The notes below the pieces were generated by a model. The model made no database searches. It was not told where the DNA came from and saw only the letters and a list, made by a program, of their open reading frames with translations. Positions 25,901 through 34,400 of a DNA stretch of 64,000 nucleotides are shown piece after piece (position 1 is the stretch's first letter; every line of letters begins with the position of its first letter). Position numbers and translations under genes: made by a program. This DNA is from Balanoglossus misakiensis (taxonomy: Eukaryota > Hemichordata), in the NCBI GenBank assembly GCA_040954595.2, contig CM082597.2, positions 5,704,001 through 5,768,000 on the forward strand, given 5' to 3'.

Positions 25901-26188
25901 GCTGGCTTGCTGTCTGGCTGTCTGGCTTGCTGTCTGCTGTCTGTCTGTCTGGCTAGCTGGCTGTATGGCTGGCTGGCTGCATGTCAAACGTTCTTTAGTA
26001 AAATAACTCTTTATTTTTCAAACAGGAGACGACAAGGTCGATTAGTAGTTTTCAAGAAAACATCGCGAAAGCGAGGCGACAAAACATTGTCACTGAGGGA
26101 CCGCGTGGTGCTGAAATATGACCCAGTCACAGGAACAGAAAAGGGGGAAACCACGGACGAGGATGAATACGACGAATCGCATTTGTGA
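4840..26188 (+). CDS. HYR/sushi/pentraxin/EGF/TSP1 mosaic single-pass membrane protein (23 exons)
   Basis: Spliced model of 23 exons, 4512 coding bases, 1503 residues. Order by residue: signal peptide 1-24; HYR 27-108; sushi 109-171 and 172-232; HYR 233-316; sushi 317-382 and 383-447; unassigned domain 448-641; GCC2/GCC3-type cysteine repeats 642-695 and 696-749; pentraxin/LamG 750-970; EGF x2 971-1048; TSP1 1049-1105; sushi-like 1106-1174; unassigned 1175-1338 with RQKR at 1238-1241; third cysteine repeat 1339-1390; membrane segment about 1425-1445; cytoplasmic tail ending ESHL. Nearly all introns are phase 1, as expected for shuffled extracellular modules. HYR, sushi, cysteine repeats and pentraxin recall SVEP1-type proteins, but TSP1, the membrane anchor and the tail differ, and no VWA domain is present. 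Role is probably adhesion or ligand binding at the cell surface (inference). Uncertain points are the 5' end and any skipped or alternative exons. Confidence 0.85.
4919..7874 (+). other. Intron 1, no further gene seen
   Basis: About 3 kb without a supported exon. Open frames at 5628-5894 and 7407-7631 lack splice sites and domain similarity. Confidence 0.5.
7875..8004 (+). CDS. Exon 2: first half of HYR domain 1
   Basis: Reads DIARPTIGGCPGNITVTSQP, the typical HYR opening (D-x-x-x-P-x-I-x-x-C-P). Acceptor TTGCACAG, donor GTAAGTAG. Enters in phase 1 and leaves in phase 2. Confidence 0.85.
8018..8375. mobile_element. Palindromic MITE M1 with TTAA target duplication
   Basis: The element (8022-8371) starts AGGGACAAAG and ends CTTTGTCCCT, flanked on both sides by TTAA (8018-8021 and 8372-8375). 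It is one long inverted repeat with arms of roughly 170 bases and a palindromic centre around 8185-8217. TTAA duplication is the signature of piggyBac-type insertion, so a non-autonomous piggyBac derivative is likely. Partial copies lie at 37999-38131, 40609-40680, 53392-53590 and, as a short fragment, about 18980-19012. It sits 13 bases past the exon 2 donor. Confidence 0.8.
9203..9318 (+). CDS. Exon 3: second half of HYR domain 1
   Basis: Reads HYIAVDKHGNVAACSFTVSV, the canonical HYR ending (Y-x-A-x-D-x-x-G-N-x-A-x-C-x-F-x-V-x-V). Phase 2 in, phase 1 out; donor GTAAGTCT. Confidence 0.9.
9319..13353 (+). other. Intron 3, no further exon supported
   Basis: About 4 kb. It contains a CT-rich microsatellite (10582-10735). 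An open frame at 11388-11624 follows an acceptor-like tract but has no donor and no domain pattern; frames at 11939-12164 are likewise unsupported. Confidence 0.5.
10582..10735. repeat. CT-rich microsatellite
   Basis: Imperfect (CTCT)n tract with interspersed CCTCTC and GTCTC, intronic. Open frames of serine/leucine on one strand and arginine/glutamate on the other are by-products. Confidence 0.85.
13354..13542 (+). CDS. Exon 4: sushi (CCP) domain 1
   Basis: One module per exon, phase 1-1. Starts VLECPRLTPP and shows YTCFEGFSLRG ... RCEQ ... W ... MC, with the four sushi cysteines and tryptophan in place. Confidence 0.88.
14115..14297 (+). CDS. Exon 5: sushi (CCP) domain 2
   Basis: Phase 1-1. 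Starts MRCKALDNPRWG; shows CTLTCYEGFGVPPGF, then VLCKENGHWDGGAPYC, a standard sushi end. Confidence 0.9.
14767..15018 (+). CDS. Exon 6: HYR domain 2
   Basis: A full HYR in one exon, phase 1-1: DITPPSFENCPDDINAYVDE at the start and IKYQATDSATNHGYCQFTL near the end. HYR 1 is split by an intron; HYR 2 is not. Confidence 0.92.
15424..15621 (+). CDS. Exon 7: sushi (CCP) domain 3
   Basis: Phase 1-1. Starts EASCTPIKPLPHQRVACPYG; shows GAVCTLSCRYGYKLEGPS ... TC and WDWNGGQPTC. Confidence 0.9.
16128..16322 (+). CDS. Exon 8: sushi (CCP) domain 4
   Basis: Phase 1-1. Starts NVLCPPLQSPNHGRLLCD; shows CRVECDEGYEVP ... FVCSPAGSWTPSAEVPDC. The overlapping frame starting at 16068 is a shadow. Confidence 0.9.
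   Translation: MCYAHPYSHPTMADFSAIFGVTKDFAAWNAMKGMKYHEIMNIRSCSSSARLPEVGHRVRKYQIA
16825..17406 (+). CDS. Exon 9: unassigned 194-residue extracellular domain
   Basis: The longest exon, phase 1-1. It encodes residues 448-641, with six cysteines (NCSDRT, FACTNQLQC, IKCE, LCDRG, YSC), amphipathic stretches and N-glycosylation sequons (NCS, NET, NLS). I do not recognise the fold; it directly precedes the cysteine repeats. The middle (about 16979-17250) is far more GC-rich than its surroundings, which gives long chance frames on both strands. Confidence 0.85.
17816..17977 (+). CDS. Exon 10: ephrin-receptor-like (GCC2/GCC3) cysteine repeat 1
   Basis: Phase 1-1, 54 residues: CGTGSYYN ... CVRCPIGYYQNLAGQFTC and CKAGTSTADHG, matching the pattern C-x-x-G-x-Y-x(n)-C-x-x-C-P-x-G-x-Y-Q. 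Confidence 0.9.
18165..18326 (+). CDS. Exon 11: ephrin-receptor-like cysteine repeat 2
   Basis: Phase 1-1 and the same length as exon 10: LCKAGYYSTNGLEPCSMCER, then GTYQNKTGQLKCQPC. Exons 10 and 11 look like a tandem exon duplication. Confidence 0.9.
18732..18960 (+). CDS. Exon 12: pentraxin/LamG domain, part 1
   Basis: GFDLTFSADEAETFPL ... LQFSMSFWMQV is a typical beta-sandwich start with the F-x-x-S-F-W motif. Phase 1 in, phase 2 out; donor GTAAGTAC. Confidence 0.85.
19249..19460 (+). CDS. Exon 13: pentraxin/LamG domain, part 2
   Basis: EYQRWHHLMILWDGLIGKWS then IYKDGILLSS, the W-H-H and Y-x-D-G strands of the fold. Phase 2 in, phase 1 out. Confidence 0.88.
19732..19953 (+). CDS. Exon 14: pentraxin/LamG domain, part 3
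   Basis: VGGPSFVGDVTNLYIWDRLL is the hallmark F-x-G-x-V-x-x-L-x-I-W-D strand. Phase 1-1; ends PSMCDG. Confidence 0.9.
20353..20586 (+). CDS. Exon 15: two EGF domains
   Basis: Phase 1-1. EGF 1 begins DMNECESQPC and EGF 2 NIDDCIVHACQNGATC. Both have D-x-[ND]-E/D-C starts typical of calcium-binding EGF, with six cysteines each. Acceptor TTGATTTACAG, donor GTAAGTCA. Confidence 0.95.
21027..21197 (+). CDS. Exon 16: thrombospondin type 1 repeat
   Basis: GRWSEWSEWALCSRTCGQGE, with the tryptophan ladder and CSRTCG motif, then RWRQCDNPSPDPEGEPC. WSEW and WALC are possible C-mannosylation sites (family knowledge). Phase 1-1. Confidence 0.95.
21545..21751 (+). CDS. Exon 17: sushi-like module
   Basis: Phase 1-1: ACQTPHRPLRGYLHCDI, CNISCRQGYRFSTPVA, FCGPNTGYRW, then FPAC. 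Cysteine pattern and W fit a somewhat stretched sushi domain. Confidence 0.8.
22171..22200. repeat. (AAC)n-type microsatellite
   Basis: Short AACAACAATAACAACAGCAA run in intron 17. Confidence 0.8.
22286..22573 (+). CDS. Exon 18: juxtamembrane unassigned region with RQKR site
   Basis: 96 residues, phase 1-1, opening EIDIPDELVVNYQ. Codons at 22474-22485 spell RQKR before ETDE, a minimal furin-type R-x-K-R sequence, preceded by IGGC. After it come beta-like stretches (IVVDVQISKTVTV). Fold not recognised. Confidence 0.85.
23009..23212 (+). CDS. Exon 19: juxtamembrane unassigned region, part 2
   Basis: 68 residues, phase 1-1. A helical stretch (LMALKSAIVELENAAATI) is followed by FDVIVNGHRVSV and a cysteine pair (TCQSG ... 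VFCG). Acceptor CTCTTTTCAG, donor GTAAGTAG. Confidence 0.85.
23471..23540. promoter_or_regulatory. Intronic cluster: 24-bp palindrome, two CACGTG, NRF1-like site
   Basis: A perfect 24-base palindrome centred on TCCGGA (23471-23494) runs into CACGTG (23494-23499). A second CACGTG lies at 23519-23524 and GCGCATGCGC at 23531-23540. The motifs match E-box and NRF1 consensus from established knowledge; activity is not shown. Confidence 0.3.
24039..24194 (+). CDS. Exon 20: ephrin-receptor-like cysteine repeat 3
   Basis: 52 residues, phase 1-1: KCAVGTFYQNGECLPCPIG, HYQDQEGQLACMECPG. Same module as exons 10 and 11 but placed next to the membrane. Confidence 0.9.
24376..24420. repeat. (GAT)n microsatellite
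   Basis: GATGAT run in intron 20. Confidence 0.85.
24466..24513 (+). CDS. Exon 21: short Ser/Thr stalk
   Basis: 48-base exon, phase 1-1, between TTGTCACAG and GTAAGACT. Encodes EITTPSYSSTDVTNFS, a Ser/Thr-rich stalk. Its size makes it a candidate for optional inclusion, because skipping keeps frame. Confidence 0.75.
24638..24767 (+). CDS. Exon 22: acidic stalk and transmembrane segment
   Basis: Acidic SSDGESDRDREIFG is followed by about 21 hydrophobic residues (PFLLTFISIPILIFIIVMAI) and the stop-transfer cysteines MCRCW. Phase 1 in, phase 2 out. Retaining the next intron would give an immediate stop (TGG TAA). Confidence 0.92.
24818..25980. repeat. CTGN-type intronic satellite (about 1.16 kb)
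   Basis: Made almost wholly of CTGT, CTGG and CTTG tetramers in varying order. Higher-order copies exist: the block around GGCCGTCTGGCTAGCTGG at 25235 recurs 117 bases later at 25352. It preserves open frames of Trp/Leu/Ala/Cys on the plus strand and Gln/Ser/Ala on the minus strand; these are artefacts of the repeat. It lies in the last intron, between the membrane exon and the tail exon. Confidence 0.95.
26026..26188 (+). CDS. Exon 23: cytoplasmic tail
   Basis: Phase 2 in. Begins RRQGRLVVFKKTSRKRGDK (basic, juxtamembrane) and ends in acidic TTDEDEYDESHL followed by TGA. The last four residues ESHL fit a class I PDZ-binding pattern (S/T-x-hydrophobic at the C-terminus). No kinase or other enzyme motif. 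Confidence 0.9.
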
Positions 26189-26573
26189 TTAACACGTATG
26201 ATCATCCCAGTGAGAGAAACAACTGAACGAGGATGCTTGTGATAAATTTAAATTGTGTTTAAAAACAATTTTGTACAAGAAAACATCAAATGTGATGAAA
26301 AAAAAACTTTTTACATGTAGAGTGGCCGTCTTGCAGCTAAATCTATGCGTCCAAAAGCCAAGAGTACAGAGAAGTTTCCATGAAACATGACGTAATGCAC
26401 GTATTGACCAATAGAATTTAAGTTATAATGACAATGGAAGGCAACCCGGTACGTGATGTAATTTTAAGCGAGCCTGTAAATATACACATAAATATAATTG
26501 GATATTTTTTATTATTATTTCAGTAATGATAATATGCGTAAAATTGATGTATTAAAAGTTGCCGCATGTTTTG

Positions 26574-26579
26574 AATAAA
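26574..26579 (+). terminator. Polyadenylation signal of the mosaic receptor gene
   Basis: AATAAA in an AT-rich 3' untranslated region 386 bases after the stop codon. Confidence 0.65.
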
Positions 26580-26660
26580 ATAAAACTACAGTTACTTTTC
26601 TTGTTTTAGTTTGTGTGGGTTGTGTTCATTGTTGCTGGATGGTTCCCATCTGCGAAACTG

Positions 26661-26666
26661 TTTATT
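26661..26666 (-). terminator. Candidate polyadenylation signal of the receptor kinase gene
   Basis: TTTATT on the plus strand (AATAAA on the minus) about 660 bases past the kinase stop. The two convergent genes thus end less than 100 bases apart if both signals are used. Other AT-rich candidates exist in 26700-27320. Confidence 0.35.
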
Positions 26667-27324
26667 TATCTTCCTGCCATTAACGCAAAAAGATATGCCA
26701 AAAGACTGGGAGTTTTAAATTATTATCTGTGACAAATTCATCATCTTGTGTATACAATACAATGAGATCGTCATTGTGGAAATGTAATGTTTATCTTTAA
26801 TTCACATAGAAACTGTTTACAAATGTCTAAATGGCAGTAAAGTGTACAAAACGTGAAATATCAAAAACAACAATATAATCTTGCTATCATTTCAAAATTT
26901 TGTGCATTAAAATTATGCAATTGTTTTTAGCACCTGCTGCAGTAAAAATCCGAATAAGATAAATTCTTAACAAAATAAACAAATTTTTAAATGGTAAACA
27001 TTAATCTAGTAACAAATCGATCAGAAGAAAAGAGTGTATATAAACCATATATCTGTTTTATAAAAACATATATTATATCCATTCTTCTTTTTAGAAAACT
27101 TAACTAAAACCAAAGAGGATTTATATGACGTCATTCTTTTTCCAGGTTGACATAAACGGTCATATAGATTTACTGTTGTGTTGCTGTTGCCACCGGTACC
27201 AAGCGATAAACCCTTTTCGGGAAATTAGTGTCATTGAAATGTCTGTGTGGTGGCTATCACCATTATCGTGCAGTTAATGTTGTGTTGTGCTTTCTGGCAG
27301 TGACAGGACAGGACGGTCACATAC

Positions 27325-27405
27325 TCAAAGTCGTTCGTCTCTGTTTTCTCTGTCATCTAAATTGACGTAGACGGAGCGGTCAAGTTGACATATCCTGATG
27401 TGTTT
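27325..27405 (-). CDS. RTK exon 11: C-terminal tail
   Basis: Reads [20 protein letters not shown] to a TGA at 27325. The tyrosine in YVNL (about residue 681) is a candidate phosphosite. Acceptor TTTTCTTCCAG on the minus strand. Confidence 0.8.
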   Translation of the reverse strand, partial: KHIRICQLDRSVYVNLDDRENRDERL

Positions 27406-30400
27406 CTGGAAGAAAAGAAACAAAAATTCAACTTTTATTGAAAAATCAAGAGGACCATGAAAAAATACTTTTAAGTTTCGTTCTGGAACATGGCAGACAA
27501 AAATGTGTGATCGGATATTTTGACGTACCTTTTGATTTGTCGCCATGTCAAACAGCTGAGAAGAAATGTCTTTGAACTTCGGTCTCTTTTCTGGCACCAT
27601 CTGCCAACATCTTTTCATTATCATAAATCTATAAGGTAAAAGAGAATCGTGTAATCACTTTAGTTGTTTCCTTGTAGATCCGTCACGATTGTTTATTTGT
27701 GTACAGTTACTGTTGGAGCATAAAGCCTCTAGAGCTGCCAAATTTCATATATATTTTCCTTAGTAAAGTACATCAAATATATTCCCTATCCTCTAAAATC
27801 CTCACCATCAAGCCATATTACTTGTATTTGCATCAGTTTGTCATCTCTTGGGGACGCGTACTACGATAGCTGTGTACTGTTTATATGGAGGCTGATTAAA
27901 TCGGTGCGGCACCATTTTAATACATAGCAACATGCAATCACAATGGGGTATCCTTAAGGTGTTCATGTTTACCTATCAGTAAGCTTTTTTAGATGGACCA
28001 ATTTAAGGTGGAAAATAAAATCATGAAAATAAAGTGGCAGCTCTAAAGGCTTTAAACTCGTACTTACATATCCTCGGTGCAATGTGTTGGTTTGTCCATG
28101 ATGTGACCGCTCTCCACTCTAGTCCTGACTTCCTGCATGGAACACTGTGGATACGGCGTGGACCCCAGTGTGATGATCTCGTACACCATGATTCCGTACG
28201 ACCAGACGTCACTGTAGATGGTGTAGACGTTTTTGGAGAGAGACTCAGGCGCCATCCACCTGACAGGCAAGGGTCCCTAAACATTTTAACATACATAGAC
28301 CAGGTTATGATTTAAACTGCATTCCTGTCACATCGTCTGTGGTCAAATACAGATACATATGGAACCAGTATGGAAACCCCATGAGACTTGAAGTCTGAGA
28401 AGTAAAACGAGTCCAAGATTGCTAATTTGTAAAAATCGCTCTGGCCTTATGACGCAATGAAATGTTCGTCGTAATAAACCCACCTCGGATTTCTTTTCGT
28501 AGATTTCATCTTCATTGATGGTCTTAGCCAGGCCAAAATCTGCAATGCGGCACGTCATGTCCTCACAGACCAGAATATTACGGGCCGCCAGATCGCGATG
28601 AATACACTGTGAGGATGAGAAATATGGTGAATTAATTTTTCAAGTTGTACATTGTCAGACAAGCGTAGCATTTTGATACATGCACTTGGGTTATTATTAT
28701 TTGCCGAAGATATGGCCTAATGTGGCATTTGTAAAAACAGGAGGAAACGGTCATTATTTTTTTTCTTTTTGTTGCGGCAACTCTAAGCTTATTTTGTTTT
28801 ATTTCACAAAGATATCCATAATTCAAACTTTGAAATACAGTGTGTGTCAACGTTACCTGTGATTTTTGACTATACGAACTGTACAGACATCAGTGTATAC
28901 TCAGACACAAACGTCACAGAATCAAGAAATTAACGGCGAATTCGTTCGTGCAGACTTACCCTTGACTTGTGTATAAACGCCATGCCGTCAGCGATTTGCC
29001 AAGCGAAGTAGACAAGGTCTCGGTGAAGACGGCTGATGTCGTGAGGTGCTTGGCCTTGCTCGTGAAGTCGCCGATATTTGCGCAGGAAATCTCGAAGGTT
29101 CCCGCATGTGGCGAGCTCCATAACCAGGTAGATCGGCGACGCTATTAAAGAGAGATTTTGACAATCATTATAATCTCAACACAAACCAGTAATTTCTCCT
29201 GTAGGTTTTGACAAAGTACGGTATAGTGTTCCTAAATTCCACTTCACATACAACATGTTCGACGGTTTCAGAGTAGTGGCTAAGAAATTTCTTCAATATT
29301 AGGCTACACAACATAATAGAATACATGAATCAATACCTATGTCAGGTTTTGTACAGCAGCCAAGAAGAGCGACGACGTAAGGATGGTGACCGAATCTCTT
29401 CATCATTTCCAACTCCCTGATCAAGTTCAATTTCTCAGCATAAGTCACTGGTTCTGAAAGTATAGTAAGTAAACAATAGTTACCGTGTGTGTGTGAGAGA
29501 GAGAGAAATGGGGAGGGAGAGACAGACAGAGACAGAGAGAGAATGAGAAAGAGAGACACACAGAAAAAATAAACTTACCTTTTAACGTTTTGACTGCTAC
29601 CTTCTGTGTTTTCACACAATCTTTAAGAGTTAACGTGGCTTCATAAACCTGTCCGAAATGACCCGTACCAAGTTGGCGACCAACAGATATATTGCTTCGC
29701 GGGATCTCGAAGGCGTCTTGCCCTTGGTGTGGCAGGTAGCAAGACGATACTCTGGTCTGACCGCCAGTACTGTCGATGCTGACGGATGACTGCGAGGAAA
29801 ACGTGGAACTCATCGCGATTAAATCGCCGAGCTCCGAGCGGTACTTGGAGAAAGCGCCTGGTGTGTGACGATTACTTGTATGTATGAAAGTGTCGTCGTA
29901 GTTCCCCCTCGCAGCGAGCCTGCTTGCAGACACTGACCGCATCCTTTCGTAGTAGAGTTCCACCCATGACGGTTTGATAGTCTCTGACGTTGGTGGCGAG
30001 TCTTCGTCGATGAAAACGTCATCAGAGATATCACTTATCCTTCTCTGAAAGAAAATAGCAATATTGACGAGCCAGAAGTTAAATATACGGCAACTAAATA
30101 ATGTATACTTTTATAGAAGTTTACGTAAAGTATTTATTTTTGTATAACCAGTTATATACCATGTTACTTGACTTGGGTCTGCAAGATTTTGTTTTATTTA
30201 TGTAAATAAAACAACATCTTGTATACCAAACCGGCTGTAACATCTAGTATTAGTAAAATGAAATCAAATGTTGTATACTTTTTTTATAAAAACTATAATA
30301 TATTATTGGTAATCTTTAGAAGCATTAACGAAATTCTGTGGGAAACGTCAGACGAGGCTCTGATATAGAGAAATGCTCCACCTTACTCTGGTAATAATCG

Positions 30401-31411
30401 ACTTACCGGTTGTTGTTGTCGTGATCCGGTGTCAGTTTCCGCCGTTGACGAACTGGAAGTTCTCATCATGTTCTTTTCTTCATCACATTTCTAAAAATAC
30501 ACAGATCAATTTTCCACTTACTGTGATAACCATTAAAATCATAGACGAAGAAAAAGGATGTAAATTATCATTGCCATAAATAATCCTTGGTTTTCACTAC
30601 CAAACCTATACATGCTATAGGAGTTAAGCCAATTATGACATTGATTGTTGCATAGTCGTATATGCTTAAGACACTTATCAGGACTGCCCATATGGTTCTA
30701 ACATTCAGTATGTCGACTAAATAATAGCTGGATACTCATCACAAAGTGACTATAAGATACATAGAGACCAGCATTGATAATTTAACCTAGTTAGAGAGGC
30801 TGGCCGTGGTCTGGCAATATGCAGTATTGGTCTGTTCTCTGTGTGGTGAATCGTGTGAGCCGTGCTCTAACGGTCACCGAAAATTCGAATTTTGGAAAAA
30901 AAATAAGAGTGTGTGAACTTCTTACATTTTGCGTAGTTTTCTTTCTTCGGTGCCAGATGACAATGATAATGGCGGCGATGATGGCGAAGGTACCGACAAC
31001 AGCAACCGACAGCGTTATAATCCTGTCGACATCAGCCCCTTGAACCTCGTCTTGTAGGAGAACCTCTTTCATTTGCTGATCGACGACATCATTGGTAATG
31101 TTTATAGTGTCTATGTGTTGATCGGTGATGGCATTTTGCTTGGATAGAACGGTTAGTGTCGTCGTATCCTGGGTGGCGTCATACGCGTCTGTGTTGTCGC
31201 TGCTCGGTGTATCGCTTGGAAGGTCACGTGGTGCTGGAATTGAAACAGAGAGATAGGGATTGACAATAAATCAGAGATACTCCAGTAATCTCCAGTCGTG
31301 ATAACATATTAAAGTAACGACGTTGTTGCTGATACTATCGGTTGCACGCATGCATGTGTTGCTTGATCGAATCATTGATTGACCAATCGACCGATTGCGT
31401 GGTTGACTGAC

Positions 31412-31443
<32 letters not shown>

Positions 31444-34400
31444 AAATCGATTAAACTATCGATCGAGTGATTGACTTATTGACTGACTGACTGATCGATA
31501 ATATTGATTATTCGTCATTCGATAACCCATTGATTGTGGTAGATTGATCAATTCAGGATACCATAGCACTGAGAGAAATGGCACCATAGCAAACATACAC
31601 ACTTGCAGACAGGAAAAGTTTAACTATTTGTGGATTTACCTAAGATAATCAGTTCGGCAGATGATCGCAATGTCTCGTATCTCTCCGACAGTTTGATCTG
31701 CACATAACAATCGTATGCGCCTGCGTCATCTGACGTCACGTTATGGATGATACAGTCTCCTGTTCGCGTGCTTCCATATCGAGCGCCGTTCCTCGACGTC
31801 AGCCCGAAGTTGTTCTCGTCCGGTTTCCTGTCGGCAGAACCGACGGCGACGCTCTCTGTCAGAATCAATTGACTCCCGCTTCGTCGCCAGACGATGGTGA
31901 TTTTTGTGTAGTGCCCCAGTCGGGGACTTATCGTGTAGAGGCATCGTAGTGTCACCGAGTCGCGCGGTGCGGTGACGTCACCCTTGCAGCTCACTGCACA
32001 GAACACCGCCAACACTAATACAAGAAAAAGCAAACGACAAATCAATAAATCAGTTATTTACTTCATACAATGTAAGATATGCTATAAAACCCAAATTTAA
32101 GGGAGCCTTCAGTACTTACAGGTAGTGGGCTGGGGTGATTAAGCGTACACCTGGACTCTAAAATGTGACCCTCCCCCATATCCGATATTGTAAAACCTGA
32201 CCCCCCCCCCCCCCCATCCCACCACTTTGGGACATTTTGCACCATGATATACAGTACACTGATGTATTGTGTTTGCAATCAACACATAGCAAGGGATCTT
32301 TAATATTAACTATTTCACCACCATGATTTGTCTTTAATCTAATGTATATATTGTTTTATATGGCAAAGTTGGACCTCTACTCAGGCAACTTGGGGTGAAA
32401 GTGTTTAACATGCCAGAAGCTGTTAATATTGGTCCATGATGATGATGATGATGATGGTGGTGGTGGCTATGGGGGTTGTGGTGGTGGTTTTGGTGGTGGT
32501 GGCGGCGTGGGTGGTGGTAATGATGATGATGGTGATCGCACTGATGTGTAATTGAGTAGAATCTCCAGTTTAAGGCCAGTGGTAAATATCAGCATGATTG
32601 GAGTTAGCCCTGCGTACAGGTCTGCGTGCTCCCGGCGTTACACGGCCTCAACTGTACCACAGGCCGTGTAACGCCGGGAACACACAGACCTGTGCGCAGG
32701 GCTTGATTGCAGTGAGCGTGCTCTGATTGTTGTGATCTCGTACTAAACTCCAGCCAAAAGCAAACACTCAAGGCGTAGCAAGAGATAAGAATTGTTGCTA
32801 TGAACGACTAACCGTGCACAACCGTGACATTGAAAAACACAGGCAAACCACACGCCAAGCGACCAGTGGGCTAATCCAGATACACGCATAAAAGGAGACA
32901 ATACTTCCGCCCATTATATCGTGGTGTTCACTTGTGTTGTTTGCATTAAGGCCTCTAGAGCTGCCAAATAGAGATGGGAATCATGATGGTTTGGTAGTAT
33001 GACTATTCAAGCATGCAACTACAGTGGAGTGCAAACTGGTATGTACGATGACTATTTATCTGGTTACGGTAGTTTTTATTTTTATAAGGCAAAAAATTTC
33101 AAAGAAAAACTTTCAAAGAATGTTATGCATTTTATATAATGGTGTGGCAATTATATAATGCGTCCACTCTATTAACATTTCAAGTTGAGGCATTTAACTT
33201 TTATGACGAATTTCACACTAAGGTCACCCTGTTTCCTCAATATAGTACTCGAATGTTTACAAAGCTGACCGATTATTTCGCTTGAAACCATTCACTCTTT
33301 AAAGTTCTTTGTGTAAATGGAAACTGGGTGAATGTATTAGTTCTGCATTTCTTTTCTTCGCTCTTTATAATCGACGGGAAAACTTCCTTTTTTCCTGACA
33401 AAGCCAGCGGCGTTGGTTTAATGGATGGTGTTGGGTCACGTCCGTCGGTGGACACTGACCCCACAGTCAATCGCGTAGTCACTCCATCTATTAGACTGGC
33501 CCACTAGTCGCTTGGTGATTTTTAAATCTCAATACTTTTTGTGTTTTCGGTGTATTTTTTTGTCTTAATAGATAATTTCAATACTTTGTGCGTGCATGCT
33601 TGCCTTGAGCATGTTTTTTGGTAGTGAGGTGAGTTTCGAATTCGCGACTGAGCTTGTGGTTTTGGGTATGGGCCTACGCGTTCCCTACACATAATGAAGC
33701 CCATAGACTTGGAGCGAGTCTATCCATCCATGTACAACTACATTGACCCCCCCAAAAAAGACTGTATCTTCACGGTCTAGGTGTTTTTAAGACAGAATGT
33801 CAATCTGTCTGCATAAATCTTCGGTGTTTCTCAAACATGACGGCGGGTCGATTGAGTCTAGGCCAACATTATGAAATCATCGAGCAGAGAAGGGAACACG
33901 TCGGCGCGCACGATGCCCTACAGGGGATCTGAATGCGCACATCTGTCCCCTAAAATTCGCGACGCGTGACAAATAACTCAACGAGGAACATTGCTGCAGT
34001 TTTGTAGCCCCACGACTCCCCTTGACGATGTGAGGCGGCTCCCTATCCAAAACAAAAATCGTCAAGGTGGGTCGTGCGGCTACAAAACTGCAACAACGAG
34101 GAACCCAACTATGCACGTCTGACTACATGCCTGTAAACTGATCCCCAATGCCATTTCTGGCCTCTCAACACCAGGAAAAACACGTCGAACGAAAATTCCG
34201 GATCCTGATCTATAAAAACAACTGGGGCTAGACCCAGTCACGATTCAGGTCGTGTGCTCGTTGGCTAGAATCAACAGACTGTGTTGAAGTCAAATCTTTT
34301 ATTTGATATAAACTTCTGCTTTTTCTGTGATTCTTGTTTATAGTGTAATGAGACACACCTTGCAAAGCGCTTCTATAAACACTGTGGAAGTGTACAACTT

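Noticed and set aside
24845-26006. Long Trp/Leu/Ala/Cys and Gln/Ser/Ala open frames on both strands
   Set aside because: Produced by the CTGN satellite, which rarely forms stop codons; not genes.
31620-32045. RTK start at the TTG codon at 32045
   Set aside because: Not an ATG; the frame crosses an acceptor, and an ATG exon at 35992 with matching phase completes a better signal peptide.
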